From Gp6-AA45 sp035652075 (GTDB lineage Bacteria; Acidobacteriota; Vicinamibacteria; Vicinamibacterales; CAVVIG01), in NCBI GenBank assembly GCA_035652075.1, contig DASREL010000027.1, forward strand, positions 1 through 64,000: a stretch of DNA of 64,000 bases, read 5' to 3'. Under the pieces are notes generated by a model. It was given only the letters and a program-made list of their open reading frames with translations, did not search any database and had not been told where the DNA came from. The position numbers and the translations under genes are program-made. Below, piece by piece: positions 43,761 through 52,464 of the stretch; position 1 is the first letter of the stretch; every line of letters starts with the position of its first letter.

Positions 43761-45464
43761 TCACTGCAAGCGAACGACGAGTGCAGCCCGGCGATTCAAG
43801 CGGCGCGTTTCCTCCCGAGCGTTGTCGTACTTCGGCCGCTCTTCGCCGTAGCTGATCGTGTTGAGCCGATCGCCCGTTACGCCGCGGCTCGCGAGGTAAT
43901 CGCGGACGGCGGTTGCGCGACGATCGCCCAGCGCGAGGTTGTATTCCGCCGTGCCGATGCTGCAGGTGTGTCCTTCGATGGTGAGCCGCAGCGAGGGGTT
44001 CTCGCGCATCGCCGCGACCGCTTCGTCCAGCACGCGTGTGGCTTCCGGCCGCAGCGTGTAGCGGTCGAAGTCGAAGTGCACGTCCTCGAAGGTGTACTGC
44101 TTGACTGGCGGCTTCACCACGGTGATGTTGACGGTGTCGCTCGCCGTCTTGTTGTCGTTCGGACAGGTGACGGTGACCGTGACCGGCACCGATCCTTCCT
44201 GCTGTCCCGCGGTCCACAGCGTCTGGCGCTCGGCAGGCTGCGCCAATGTGCCGGACGGCGCGCTCCAGCGATACGTCACCGAGCAGCTTTGCGAATCCTG
44301 CGCCGTCGCCGACACGGTGGAGCTCTTGCCGACTTCAACCGTACACGGATCGCAGGCCGCTTTCACCGTCAGGTTGTGGACCGGCGGCGGCGGTGGTGGC
44401 GGCGGCGGTGGTGGCGGAGGCGGCGGGGGCGCGTAGGTCCGCACGCCAGGATGCCAGCCGATGCGCACCTGCCAATCGAAATAATCACCCGCTTGATCGT
44501 CGTCGGTGAAGCGCGTATCGCGCGCCTGCATCGGCACGTTCCAGCTGCCACCGACACCGGCAAAAAAGCCCTTTCGCGACTGGAACGTGACGCCGATCGT
44601 CGCGCGATGGATTTTTTCCACCGCTGACGTCGCTGGCGCGAACGACAGATCGGTGCCGCGAAGCGTCGTGCCGCTGTTGATCGTCGCGCTGTCGCCGTTC
44701 GGCACGTAGCCGTTGATCTCCGCGTTCAATCGGACGATGTTGCGCGAGGGGAAGGCGACGCCGAAGCCCCACTCGAACGCGCCGCTGGGGGTCGTGAAGC
44801 CGTCAGGCTGCCCGAGGAATTGCCACCCGGCGTAGCCCGATGTTTCGACCATCTTCGCGACTTCCTTGCTCACGATCAGATCGAGCGAGACGTCCGCTTT
44901 GCCGGTGCTGTTGCCGACGCTTGTCTTGCCGGTCGGCGCTTTCACGATGCCGCGGATGGCGATGGCTGCGGGCTTCTGCTGGTACTCGGACCACAGGTTG
45001 ATCTTGGCGCCGAGATACAGGTCGCCGACGTTGTCGCCCGTCCATCCCTGGTTGACGTTCGGATACTGCGGGATGATGCCGCCGAACGTCGAGTCGCTGG
45101 TGAACAGCGGCCGAATGTCGCGATCGATGCGCGTGTCGAACAGGAAGGACCCGAACACTTCCGCGCGATTGCCGACACCGACCGCAAACGTGCCAGCGAA
45201 GTCGCCGACGTTCGTGTAGCCCTGAATCCAGTTGGTGCCGCGTCGATATCCGCTGACCGAGATCTTGCCGCTCTGGAGTACTTCCGCCGTCGGCACGAAC
45301 CAGATGCCCGTATCCCCGTAAAACGTCGTGGTCGCCGGTCGTGTCGCGTCGTCAGACGGCGCGGCTTGCGATGGTGACGGGGACGGAGTCTGCGCGGTGG
45401 CGAGGGGAACCGAGAGAAACAGCAGCGCGGTTACGAAACACGAGCGGAGCGAAGTCGTTGTCAA
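43761..45464 (-). CDS. OmpA-family outer-membrane protein with polyproline linker
   Basis: 567 residues: signal peptide (to TAQ, ~25), a beta-barrel of about 320 residues, a run of 16 prolines (near residue 345), an Ig-like domain with paired cysteines, and a C-terminal OmpA peptidoglycan-binding domain (HFDFDRYTLRPEA; IEGHTCSIGTAEYNLALGDR). The start is TTG with GGGAGG eight bases upstream. The barrel would span the outer membrane and the C-domain grip the cell wall. The Shine-Dalgarno is embedded in an inverted repeat shared with the tatC end. Confidence 0.85.
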   Translation of the reverse strand: MTTTSLRSCFVTALLFLSVPLATAQTPSPSPSQAAPSDDATRPATTTFYGDTGIWFVPTAEVLQSGKISVSGYRRGTNWIQGYTNVGDFAGTFAVGVGNRAEVFGSFLFDTRIDRDIRPLFTSDSTFGGIIPQYPNVNQGWTGDNVGDLYLGAKINLWSEYQQKPAAIAIRGIVKAPTGKTSVGNSTGKADVSLDLIVSKEVAKMVETSGYAGWQFLGQPDGFTTPSGAFEWGFGVAFPSRNIVRLNAEINGYVPNGDSATINSGTTLRGTDLSFAPATSAVEKIHRATIGVTFQSRKGFFAGVGGSWNVPMQARDTRFTDDDQAGDYFDWQVRIGWHPGVRTYAPPPPPPPPPPPPPPPPVHNLTVKAACDPCTVEVGKSSTVSATAQDSQSCSVTYRWSAPSGTLAQPAERQTLWTAGQQEGSVPVTVTVTCPNDNKTASDTVNITVVKPPVKQYTFEDVHFDFDRYTLRPEATRVLDEAVAAMRENPSLRLTIEGHTCSIGTAEYNLALGDRRATAVRDYLASRGVTGDRLNTISYGEERPKYDNAREETRRLNRRAALVVRLQ

Positions 45465-45468
45465 GCGT

Positions 45469-45528
45469 ACCTCCCGCGGTACGGAGAGCGGTCGAGCTCA
45501 TCCATATAGTACCACGGCCGCGGGAGGT
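45469..45528. promoter_or_regulatory. Inverted repeat between tatC and the OmpA-family gene
   Basis: Perfect 11-bp arms ACCTCCCGCGG (45469-45479) and CCGCGGGAGGT (45518-45528), 38 bases apart, fill the gap. The left arm contains, on the minus strand, the GGGAGG ribosome-binding site of the OmpA-family gene, so the fold could end tatC transcription or mask translation of the next gene. Confidence 0.5.
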
Positions 45529-45529
45529 T

Positions 45530-46351
45530 CTACTCGAGTTCGCGGTCTTTCGTACGGCTGCGCGGGTTGACGACCCACGCGATGATGATGCTCAGGAAAT
45601 AGAGGAGGATCATCGGCGCCGCGAAGATCGTCTGGTTCATCGGGTCGCCGGTCGGCGTAATAACGGCGGCAACGATGTAGGCGATCAGGATCGCGTACTT
45701 GCCGTGCTGCCAGAGGAAGCGCGCGGTGACGAGGCGCATCTTCGCGAGGAAGTACACCACCGTCGGCATCTGGAAGATGACGCCCATGCCGACGAGCATC
45801 TTTGCGTAGAGGCCGAAGGTGTCCTCGAGCCGCGGCATGAACATCAGATCCGTTCCATTGAAGCTGGCGAAAAACGCCATCATGAACGGAAACGCCACGT
45901 AGTGATTGAACGCGGCGCCGGCCAGAAATCCGATCGTCGTAAAGAGGACGAACGGAATCGCCATCCGCTTTTCTTTCGAGTACAACCCCGGGGCGATGAA
46001 CATCCACACCTGGTACATCACGTACGGGGACGCGACGACCGCAGCCGCGATGAGCGCGATCGTGATGTACATCCCGAACGCTTCGCCCGGCTCGGTGTAG
46101 ACCATCTTCACGCCCGGCGGCAGCACCTTGCGGGTCGGCGCCAGGAGGAAGTCGACGATCTGCTTGATGAAAACGAAGGTGACGAGCAGCCCGACGAAGA
46201 TCCCAATCAGCGAATTGACGATGCGCTTCCGGAGCTCGTCGAGATGGTCCAGAAACGACATCTTGCCCTCGACGAGAGCTTCGTCCTCCTCGTCAGGCGG
46301 CAGCTGTTTGTAAGCACTCCCTTGAGTGCCCGGAAATGGGACGAGCGCCAT
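45530..46351 (-). CDS. tatC: Sec-independent translocase subunit TatC
   Basis: 273 residues. Receptor subunit of the twin-arginine translocase. After an acidic N-terminus comes SFLDHLDELRKRIVNSLIGI, the TatC signature, then six membrane helices, with VWMFIAPGLYSKEKRMAIPF and the conserved ITPTGDPMNQTIFAAPMILL. It starts six bases after tatA, forming a tatA-tatC pair. No tatB is seen, so the single TatA-like protein may serve both roles. Confidence 0.96.
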   Translation of the reverse strand: MALVPFPGTQGSAYKQLPPDEEDEALVEGKMSFLDHLDELRKRIVNSLIGIFVGLLVTFVFIKQIVDFLLAPTRKVLPPGVKMVYTEPGEAFGMYITIALIAAAVVASPYVMYQVWMFIAPGLYSKEKRMAIPFVLFTTIGFLAGAAFNHYVAFPFMMAFFASFNGTDLMFMPRLEDTFGLYAKMLVGMGVIFQMPTVVYFLAKMRLVTARFLWQHGKYAILIAYIVAAVITPTGDPMNQTIFAAPMILLYFLSIIIAWVVNPRSRTKDRELE

Positions 46352-46357
46352 GGATGT

Positions 46358-46657
46358 TTACGCGCTGTGCTGATTGCGCGTCGATTCGTCGGTCTGGGCC
46401 GGCTCGGTGTGCGGCGCTGGCGTCGGAGCGGCGGCGGCCGGCGTGGCCGCAGCAGCCTGCTTGGCCTGCACGTCCCGTTGCTCCTCGATGCGGATTTCTT
46501 CCTCGAGCGTGTTTCGCAGCTCGTTGGACGCTTTCTTGAATTCGGCGAGGCTCTTGCCGAGCGAGCGGCCGAGCTCGGGCAGCTTTCGCGGTCCAAAGAT
46601 AATGAGCGCGATCACGAAAATGATGATCAGCTCGGGCATGCCGATCGAACCAAACAT
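46358..46657 (-). CDS. tatA: Twin-arginine translocase TatA/TatE-family protein
   Basis: 99 residues. N-terminal helix MFGSIGMPELIIIFVIALII followed by the FGPRKLPELGRSLGKSLAEF amphipathic element that defines TatA, then an Ala/Pro-rich tail. The ATG at 46657 follows AGGGACG, and family homology begins exactly there; the frame stays open upstream but is non-homologous. Promoter TATAAT lies 34 bases upstream. Confidence 0.94.
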   Translation of the reverse strand: MFGSIGMPELIIIFVIALIIFGPRKLPELGRSLGKSLAEFKKASNELRNTLEEEIRIEEQRDVQAKQAAAATPAAAAPTPAPHTEPAQTDESTRNQHSA

Positions 46658-46690
46658 ACGTCCCTGCTTTCTTGATGAAAGTGAACGACC

Positions 46691-46696
46691 ATTATA
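46691..46696 (-). promoter_or_regulatory. -10 box of the tatAC operon
   Basis: Perfect TATAAT on the minus strand, preceded by GGGC; the -35 region is weak. Transcription would start near 46684, giving a leader of about 27 bases with an AGGGACG ribosome-binding site. The gap is divergent with the protease gene. Confidence 0.5.
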
Positions 46697-46745
46697 GCCC
46701 AGAAGTCGTTGCCGGGCCATAAGTTATCTGTTACGCTGAGTGTCT

Positions 46746-48383
46746 ATGCGACGCTACCGAGCCGTCCCCGCCGTGGTCTTCGCGATCCTCGTGTCCGCGC
46801 TCGTCGGCGGCCTGTTTGGGCGTAGCGCGCTCGCGACCGACGACAAGATTCCCGATCATTACCGCGCGTTCACTGCCGCGGTGAGCACGATCGAGAGTAA
46901 TTACGTCGACAAAGTCGACTCCGAAAATCTCGTCACCGGCGCGATCCGCGGCATGCTCGGCACGCTCGATCCGCATTCAAGTTATTTCACGCCGAAAGAA
47001 TACGCGCAAATGCGCGAGCGCCAGGAAGGGCGCTACTACGGCATCGGCGTGTCGATCGTCTCGATCGACGGCGACGTCACGGCGATGCAGGTGTTCGAAG
47101 GGTCGCCGGCGCACAAGAAAGGCATCCGCGCGGGCGATATCCTCGCCGAAGCCAACGGCAAGGACATGAAAGGCTGGACGACCGATCAGGCGATGCGCGA
47201 ACTGCGCGGCCCGCGCGGGACGAAAGTCTTCGTCAACATCAAGCGCCGCGGCTACGACCAGCCGATCGGGTTCGAGCTGCAGCGCGACGAGGTGTACATC
47301 CCGACCGTTCCGGCGTACTTCATGATCGACGCGTCGACCGGTTACATCCGGATGCAGGACTTCGGCGAGAACACCGACCGTGACGTGAAGCACGCGCTGC
47401 GCGAGTTGACGTCGAAGGGGATGAAGCGGCTGCTGTTCGACGTCCGCGGGAATCCCGGCGGTCCGCTCGACCAGGCGATCAAAGTCGTCAACGAGTTCAT
47501 TCCGCGCGGCAAGATGATTGTGTCGACGCACGGCCGCATCGCAAACTCGGATCAGGAATATCGCGCGCAGGAAGATGGCGAGTTCACCGACTTCCCGATG
47601 GTGCTGCTCGCGAACCGCAACAGCGCGAGCGCGGCGGAGATCGTCACCGGCGCGCTGCAGGATCACGACCGCGCGTACGTCGTCGGCGAAACGACGTTCG
47701 GCAAAGCGCTCGTGCAGTCGGTGTATCGCATCAGCGGCAACGCGGGCCTGGCGCTGACGACCGCGCACTACTACACGCCGAGCGGCCGGCTGATTCAGCG
47801 TCCGTGGGACGCGACGTTCGACGAATACCTCAGTTATCAGTTGCAGGATCAGTCGAAAGAACGTGCCCACACGCCGAGCGAGTTGAAGCACACCGACGCG
47901 GGGCGTCCCGTCTACAGCGGCGGTGGCATCGAGCCCGACAAGCGCGTCGTCGGTCCAGTGGGGCCGAACAACGCGGGCGGATTCAATCCGACGCGGTTCG
48001 GACGATCGCTGCTCGGCCGCCAGGAGTTCGCGCGCTTCGCGCAGCGCTTCTCCGCCGAAGGCGACACGCGCGTCAGCGGCAAGTTCACCGGCCGGTCGAC
48101 TGTGAAGCCGGAGTTCACCGTTGACGAGGCGATGCTGAACGACTTCCGCGAGCAACTGAAGGCCGATCACGTGCGCATGGATGACGAGGCGTTCAAGAAG
48201 GACGATGCGTTCATTCGGGCGATGATCCGGTTCGAGATCGACACGGCGCTCTTCGGCGTCGCCGACGCGTGGCGGCACCTGATCATGGTCGACCCGCAGG
48301 CCCAGGCCGGCCTGCAGCAATTTGGCGAGGCGGTGAAGTTGACCGAGCTCAGCAAGGCCAAGGGGACCAAGGTTGCACATTAG
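46746..48383 (+). CDS. C-terminal processing peptidase (S41 family)
   Basis: 545 residues. A signal/anchor (AVVFAILVSALVGGLFG) is followed by a PDZ domain (~95-175: YYGIGVSIVSIDGD, SPAHKKGIRAGDI) and the S41 serine-lysine protease with Ser293 in NRNSASAAEI and Lys320 in GETTFGKALVQS. A C-terminal helical region of about 120 residues follows. It trims or degrades periplasmic proteins. ATG at 46746 is preferred to a GTG two codons earlier. Followed by a palindromic terminator. Confidence 0.92.
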   Translation: MRRYRAVPAVVFAILVSALVGGLFGRSALATDDKIPDHYRAFTAAVSTIESNYVDKVDSENLVTGAIRGMLGTLDPHSSYFTPKEYAQMRERQEGRYYGIGVSIVSIDGDVTAMQVFEGSPAHKKGIRAGDILAEANGKDMKGWTTDQAMRELRGPRGTKVFVNIKRRGYDQPIGFELQRDEVYIPTVPAYFMIDASTGYIRMQDFGENTDRDVKHALRELTSKGMKRLLFDVRGNPGGPLDQAIKVVNEFIPRGKMIVSTHGRIANSDQEYRAQEDGEFTDFPMVLLANRNSASAAEIVTGALQDHDRAYVVGETTFGKALVQSVYRISGNAGLALTTAHYYTPSGRLIQRPWDATFDEYLSYQLQDQSKERAHTPSELKHTDAGRPVYSGGGIEPDKRVVGPVGPNNAGGFNPTRFGRSLLGRQEFARFAQRFSAEGDTRVSGKFTGRSTVKPEFTVDEAMLNDFREQLKADHVRMDDEAFKKDDAFIRAMIRFEIDTALFGVADAWRHLIMVDPQAQAGLQQFGEAVKLTELSKAKGTKVAH

Positions 48384-48450
48384 GGCAGCCAACCCCTACA
48401 AATTGCGCTGCAATTTGGACTTGCCGCTATATTTAGTCGTGTTACACTGA

Positions 48451-48593
48451 CGACCGACTTACGGCCCCGGGGCCGTTTTCCGAACAGGTAGCGCAGGCCC
48501 GTGAGGCCTGCCCGGAAGACGAAAGGGCTCAGATCGGTCGCTTGTCTAGTTGCTCCCAGCCAACTCAACTAGGTCGTACCGCGTCGCAGTACG
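48451..48593 (+). ncRNA. Candidate structured RNA / leader upstream of smc
   Basis: A 7-bp stem CGACCGA/TCGGTCG (48451-48457 with 48534-48540) encloses two hairpins: the palindrome ACGGCCCCGGGGCCGT (48461-48476) and GCAGGCC-CGTGA-GGCCTGC (48493-48511). Two further hairpins follow (CTAGTTG/CAACTAG 48546-48572; CGTAC/GTACG 48575-48593), the last one nine bases before the smc ATG. The three-way shape resembles a riboswitch or small RNA, but I could not match a known family. Confidence 0.35.
48461..48479 (+). terminator. Possible terminator after the S41 protease gene
   Basis: Perfect 16-base palindrome (6-bp stem, CCGG loop, or fully paired) followed by TTT, 77 bases downstream of the protease stop. 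The short T-run makes it weak as an intrinsic terminator, and it may instead be part of the smc leader fold. Confidence 0.5.
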
Positions 48594-48602
48594 GGTGTAT
48601 CC

Positions 48603-51600
48603 ATGCGCTTGCAGCGTCTTGAAATCAACGGATTTAAGTCGTTCTCAGATCGGTCGGAGCTCGCGTTCGACGCGGGTGTGACCGCCATTGTCGGCCCGAA
48701 TGGGTGCGGCAAGAGCAACGTTGCCGACGCCATCACGTGGGTGATGGGCGAGCAGAGCGCCAAGAGCCTGCGCGGCGACAAGATGGAGGACGTCATCTTC
48801 AACGGCAGCGACGCGCGCAAGCCGACCGCCGCCGCCGAAGTGAAGTTGAAGTTCAACGGCTTCGTCAAGAAGCTCATCGCCGACGGCCCTCACGGCAATG
48901 GGAACGGCAATAGCAATGGCAACGGCAATGGCCATCACGCAGACGAGGCCACGCAGATTGCCGAAGACATCATCCAGTCGGTCGCGCGCGAAGTCGAAGT
49001 CACGCGGCGTCTGTATCGCTCGGGTGAAAGCGAATACCTGATTGACGGGCAGATCTGCCGGCTGAAGGACATTCACGACCTGTTGATGGATACGGGCCTC
49101 GGCGCCAAGGCCTACGCGATCATCGAGCAGGGCAAGATCGGCATGATCCTCAGCACGCGGCCCACCGATCGCCGCCAGTTGATCGAAGAAGCCGCGGGGA
49201 TCACGAAGTACAAGGCGCGCCGCCGCCAGGCGGAGCTGAAGCTCGAAGCGGCGCAGCAGAACCTCACCCGCATCGACGACATCGTCTTCGAAGTCGAAAA
49301 ACAGCGCGGCACGCTCAAACGGCAGGCCGCGAAAGCGCGCCGGTATCAGAAGCTGCGCGACGAGTTGAAGCGCTGGGAGAAGGTGCTCTTCGCCCGCCGG
49401 TACCGTCAGCTCGCGGAAACGATCCAATCGGCGCGTGCCCGGTTGACCGACGCCCGCGAGAGAGAATCGGCGGCCGCGGCGCGCGTGGCCGAAGTGGAAG
49501 CCGATCTTGGGCGTCTGCGCATCGAGCTCGTCGAAGCCGAATCGAGCGCGACCGCGACGCGCGAATCGGCGCACGCGCGCGAGCTCGCGATCAACCGCCA
49601 GCAGCAGCAGATCGCGTTCGACAAGGATCAGATTCAGCGCCTCGACGCGCGGTCGGCGACCGTGATGTCCGAGCTGGACGCGCTCGAAGCCCGTCGCGAG
49701 CCGGCGCGTGTCGCGCTGACGGCCCGTCGCGATGCCGCGGCGGAAGCGAATACCGAACGCGACCGCGCCGCCGACGCGATGCGCGACGCGACCGAAGCAT
49801 ACGAAGCGGCGCACCGTGAAATCGAAGGCCTCGAGGCCGACGTCGAAGCGGCCCGCAGCGAGGTGTTCTCGGCCATCAACTCCGCGACCGCCTTGCGTCA
49901 CGCCATCGAGCACTCCATCACGGCGCGCGACAAAGTGGCCGAAGCGCTGTCGAAGCTCGACGTCGAAGCGTCGGATCTGCGTGTGGAGTCGGAGCGGATC
50001 GGGCAGGCGCGCAGCGCGGCGGCTGACGGTCTGAAGCGCGCCCAGGACGCGATCGAAGCGACGCGGATTGCGAAAGCGGCGCGCGAATCGGAGCTCGCGA
50101 GCGCGCGGATCGAACACGAGTGGCGGGCGCGATCGGTCCGCTCGCGAGAGCACGAGCTCGCGGGTCTCGACGCGCGGCTGAAGTCGCTCGAAGAACTCGA
50201 GGCGGCGCGCGCCGGCTACGGCGATGCCCCACGCGCCGTGCTCGCGCAGGCGAACGGCACCGTCAATCAGCAGGGCGCGATCGCCGACTATCTCGACGTC
50301 GAGCCGGGCTACGAACGCGCCGTCGAAGCCTGCCTCGGCGATCTCCTGCAGCACGTCGTTGTCGAACAGCATGCCCACGCCGAAGCCGGATTCCAGGTCG
50401 TGCAGGAAGCCGGCGCCGGCCGGTGCGGCTTCCTGGTCACGTCGGCCGTCGGCCACGGCGATCCCGGACCGCACGTGTTGGCGGACGTGGCGCGCGCGAT
50501 CGATGTCGTGTCCGGCTTCAGCCGGACCGTCGGCAGTCCGGCTGACGGCGGACACTACGTCCCTGATGGGGTTGTCTCGCTCTCGTCGGTCGTCCGCGTC
50601 AACGGGCCGCATGCCGAGGCGATTCGACGCACGATCGGCGACGCCTGGATTGCGAATTCGTACGCGCGCGCGGTCGACGTCAGCCGCATGACGCCGCTGG
50701 CGGTGGCGACGACCGACGGCCACGTGTTCCGTGGCCCGGCGCTGGTGTCGGGCGGCGCGCGGGCGGAGTCGCGCGGCATCCTCGAGACGAAGCGCGAGAT
50801 CAAAGAGCTGCGCGACCGGATCACCGGCGAGCGCGACGCGCTGCGGCGGCTGGCGCACGAAACCGCCGAACTCGAAGCGACGATCGCGCACGCGTCGAAT
50901 GCGATCAGCGCACTCAACGCCGAACATCACAAGCAGGAGAAGGCGATTGTCGGGTTCGACTCGCAGCTCCAGCACGCGACCGACGAAGAGCGGCGCCTGG
51001 CGCAGCGGACCGAGCAGCTCGGTCGCGAGCGGCGGCAGAACGAGGAAGAGCGAGACGCGCTCGACCGCCGGCAGGAGGAAGCGCGTGCCTCCATTGCGAA
51101 GCTCGAAGAGGATCAGCGCGCCGCCGACGAGCGGTTGACGGTCGCCCAGCGGCGCCTGTTCGAGGCACGTGAATCGGCCGAAGCGCTCAGCGAGCGCGCC
51201 GGTCACGCGCGCGCGGAACACGCGGCGCTCGTCGAGCGCGCCAGCGCACTCTCGGGTGAGATCGAACGGCTCGAGGAGGCGGCGAAAGAGCTCGAGCAGC
51301 GCGCGACGGCATTGGCCGGCGAACTCGCTGAATCGCGTCAGCGCATCGAGGAACTGCGGGCGTCGATCGCTTCAGGCGAATCGCAGCTCGATGCCGATAT
51401 CCGCGAACTCGAGTCGCTGCGGCAGCAGGTGATGGCGTCAGATGAAGCGGTCAGCACGCTGCGGGCGAAGACCGACGAGCTCGAACTGCAGATCAAGGAC
51501 GCACGGGCGGCGCACGACGCGATCCGGACCGTCGCGTCCGAACTCGACGTGGCGCGCGCGACGGCCGAAGCGGATCTGTCGCACCTCGCGCATACGTGCG

Positions 51601-52424
51601 AAGACGCCGTCAACGAGTCGCTCGACGCCGTCCTCGCCGAAGTGGAGGAGATGGAGCGCGCTGGCACAGACACGCCCGACGCGCGCGTGATTGCCGCGGA
51701 CGAACGCGAGGACGAAGAAGGCGAGCCGGTCGACAGTCAACCGTCGACGGTCGACAGCCTTGCCGAAGCCGAACAGCGCACGATGAGCGCGGAAGAAGCG
51801 ATCGCGACGCTGCGCGGGAAGATCGACCGTCTCGGCCCCGTCAACATGATGGCGATCGATCAATTCGACGAGCTCGAAACGCGTCACGCGTTCCTCACGA
51901 CGCAGCGAAAGGATCTGGTCGACTCGATCGCGCAGACGAGCGAAGCAATCAAGCGGATCGACGAGACGACGCGGCAGCGGTTCACCGAGGCGTTCACCGC
52001 GATCAACCGCAATTTCCAGGAGACGTTCAGCACGCTCTTCGGCGGCGGGCGCGCCGGCCTGACGCTGCTCGACGAGAACGATCCGCTCGAAAGCGGCATC
52101 GAAATCATCGCGCAGCCGCCCGGTAAACGGCTGCAGAGCGTCCAGTTGCTGTCGGGCGGCGAGAAAGCGCTGACCGCCATCTCGCTGATGTTCGGCATGT
52201 TCAAGTTCAAGCCGAGCCCGTTCTGCGTGCTCGACGAAATCGACGCGCCGCTCGACGACGCGAATATCGGCCGCTTCGTCGAGATGCTGCGCGGCATGCA
52301 GGAGCACACCCAGTTCATCGTGATCACCCACAGCCGCAAGACGATGGAAATCGCCGACCGGCTCTACGGGGTCACCATGGAGGAACCAGGGGTTTCGAAG
52401 CTCATTTCCGTCCAAATGAACTGA
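48603..52424 (+). CDS. smc: Chromosome segregation ATPase SMC
   Basis: 1273 residues, somewhat longer than most bacterial SMC. ABC-type head with Walker A GPNGCGKS (31-38), long coiled coil, hinge (~530-720), second coil and C-terminal head with signature QLLSGGEKALTAISLMFGMF and Walker B FCVLDEIDAPLDD. Three low-complexity or repeat-derived inserts are visible: a Gly-Asn run (residues 98-109) in the N-terminal head, a BIME-like palindrome (residues ~634-653) inside the hinge, and a heptamer-encoded stretch (VDSQPSTVDS, ~1043-1052) near the C-terminal coil. The frame stays intact, so the protein is probably functional. Confidence 0.97.
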   Translation: MRLQRLEINGFKSFSDRSELAFDAGVTAIVGPNGCGKSNVADAITWVMGEQSAKSLRGDKMEDVIFNGSDARKPTAAAEVKLKFNGFVKKLIADGPHGNGNGNSNGNGNGHHADEATQIAEDIIQSVAREVEVTRRLYRSGESEYLIDGQICRLKDIHDLLMDTGLGAKAYAIIEQGKIGMILSTRPTDRRQLIEEAAGITKYKARRRQAELKLEAAQQNLTRIDDIVFEVEKQRGTLKRQAAKARRYQKLRDELKRWEKVLFARRYRQLAETIQSARARLTDARERESAAAARVAEVEADLGRLRIELVEAESSATATRESAHARELAINRQQQQIAFDKDQIQRLDARSATVMSELDALEARREPARVALTARRDAAAEANTERDRAADAMRDATEAYEAAHREIEGLEADVEAARSEVFSAINSATALRHAIEHSITARDKVAEALSKLDVEASDLRVESERIGQARSAAADGLKRAQDAIEATRIAKAARESELASARIEHEWRARSVRSREHELAGLDARLKSLEELEAARAGYGDAPRAVLAQANGTVNQQGAIADYLDVEPGYERAVEACLGDLLQHVVVEQHAHAEAGFQVVQEAGAGRCGFLVTSAVGHGDPGPHVLADVARAIDVVSGFSRTVGSPADGGHYVPDGVVSLSSVVRVNGPHAEAIRRTIGDAWIANSYARAVDVSRMTPLAVATTDGHVFRGPALVSGGARAESRGILETKREIKELRDRITGERDALRRLAHETAELEATIAHASNAISALNAEHHKQEKAIVGFDSQLQHATDEERRLAQRTEQLGRERRQNEEERDALDRRQEEARASIAKLEEDQRAADERLTVAQRRLFEARESAEALSERAGHARAEHAALVERASALSGEIERLEEAAKELEQRATALAGELAESRQRIEELRASIASGESQLDADIRELESLRQQVMASDEAVSTLRAKTDELELQIKDARAAHDAIRTVASELDVARATAEADLSHLAHTCEDAVNESLDAVLAEVEEMERAGTDTPDARVIAADEREDEEGEPVDSQPSTVDSLAEAEQRTMSAEEAIATLRGKIDRLGPVNMMAIDQFDELETRHAFLTTQRKDLVDSIAQTSEAIKRIDETTRQRFTEAFTAINRNFQETFSTLFGGGRAGLTLLDENDPLESGIEIIAQPPGKRLQSVQLLSGGEKALTAISLMFGMFKFKPSPFCVLDEIDAPLDDANIGRFVEMLRGMQEHTQFIVITHSRKTMEIADRLYGVTMEEPGVSKLISVQMN
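48894..48929. repeat. Hexamer array in smc encoding Gly-Asn
   Basis: Six degenerate units (GGCAAT, GGGAAC, GGCAAT, AGCAAT, GGCAAC, GGCAAT) encode an alternating Gly-Asn run in a head-domain loop, between the beta strand ending in KKLIADG and the EVEVTRRLYRSGESEYLI segment. Confidence 0.75.
50503..50560. repeat. BIME-like imperfect palindrome inside the smc hinge
   Basis: Two 27-base arms (50503-50529 and 50534-50560) complementary at 22 positions around a TCGG loop; the left arm contains its own perfect palindrome TCCGGCT-TC-AGCCGGA (50511-50526). It is in frame and encodes VVSGFSRTVGSPADGGHYV. Shape and size fit a pair of inverted REP units. Confidence 0.75.
51729..51759. repeat. Heptamer array inside smc
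   Basis: GTCGACA, GTCAACC, GTCGACG, GTCGACA and a partial GCC: four units of period 7, in frame, encoding about ten residues (VDSQPSTVDS) between coiled-coil and C-terminal head. Confidence 0.7.
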
Positions 52425-52427
52425 ACC

Positions 52428-52455
52428 CCTCGGCGTCGCGTATCTTTAGCCGAGG
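52428..52455 (+). promoter_or_regulatory. Hairpin overlapping the ribosome-binding site of the DUF4097 gene
   Basis: CCTCGGC (52428-52434) pairs with GCCGAGG (52449-52455) around a 14-base loop, directly after the smc stop. The right arm overlaps the GAGGAG Shine-Dalgarno (52452-52457) of the next gene and could hide it. Confidence 0.4.
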
Positions 52456-52464
52456 AGTGACTCC

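Noticed and set aside
48480..48600. 4.5S/SRP RNA, RNase P RNA or a cobalamin riboswitch before smc
   Set aside because: The GGAAG-containing segment lacks the conserved GTCAGG...GGAAGG...AGCAG core of SRP RNA, the RNase P motifs and the B12 box.
48645..51221. An 858-codon minus-strand frame opposite smc
   Set aside because: Shadow of the GC-rich smc reading frame; composition is Arg/Gly/Val/Phe-biased and contains no motif.
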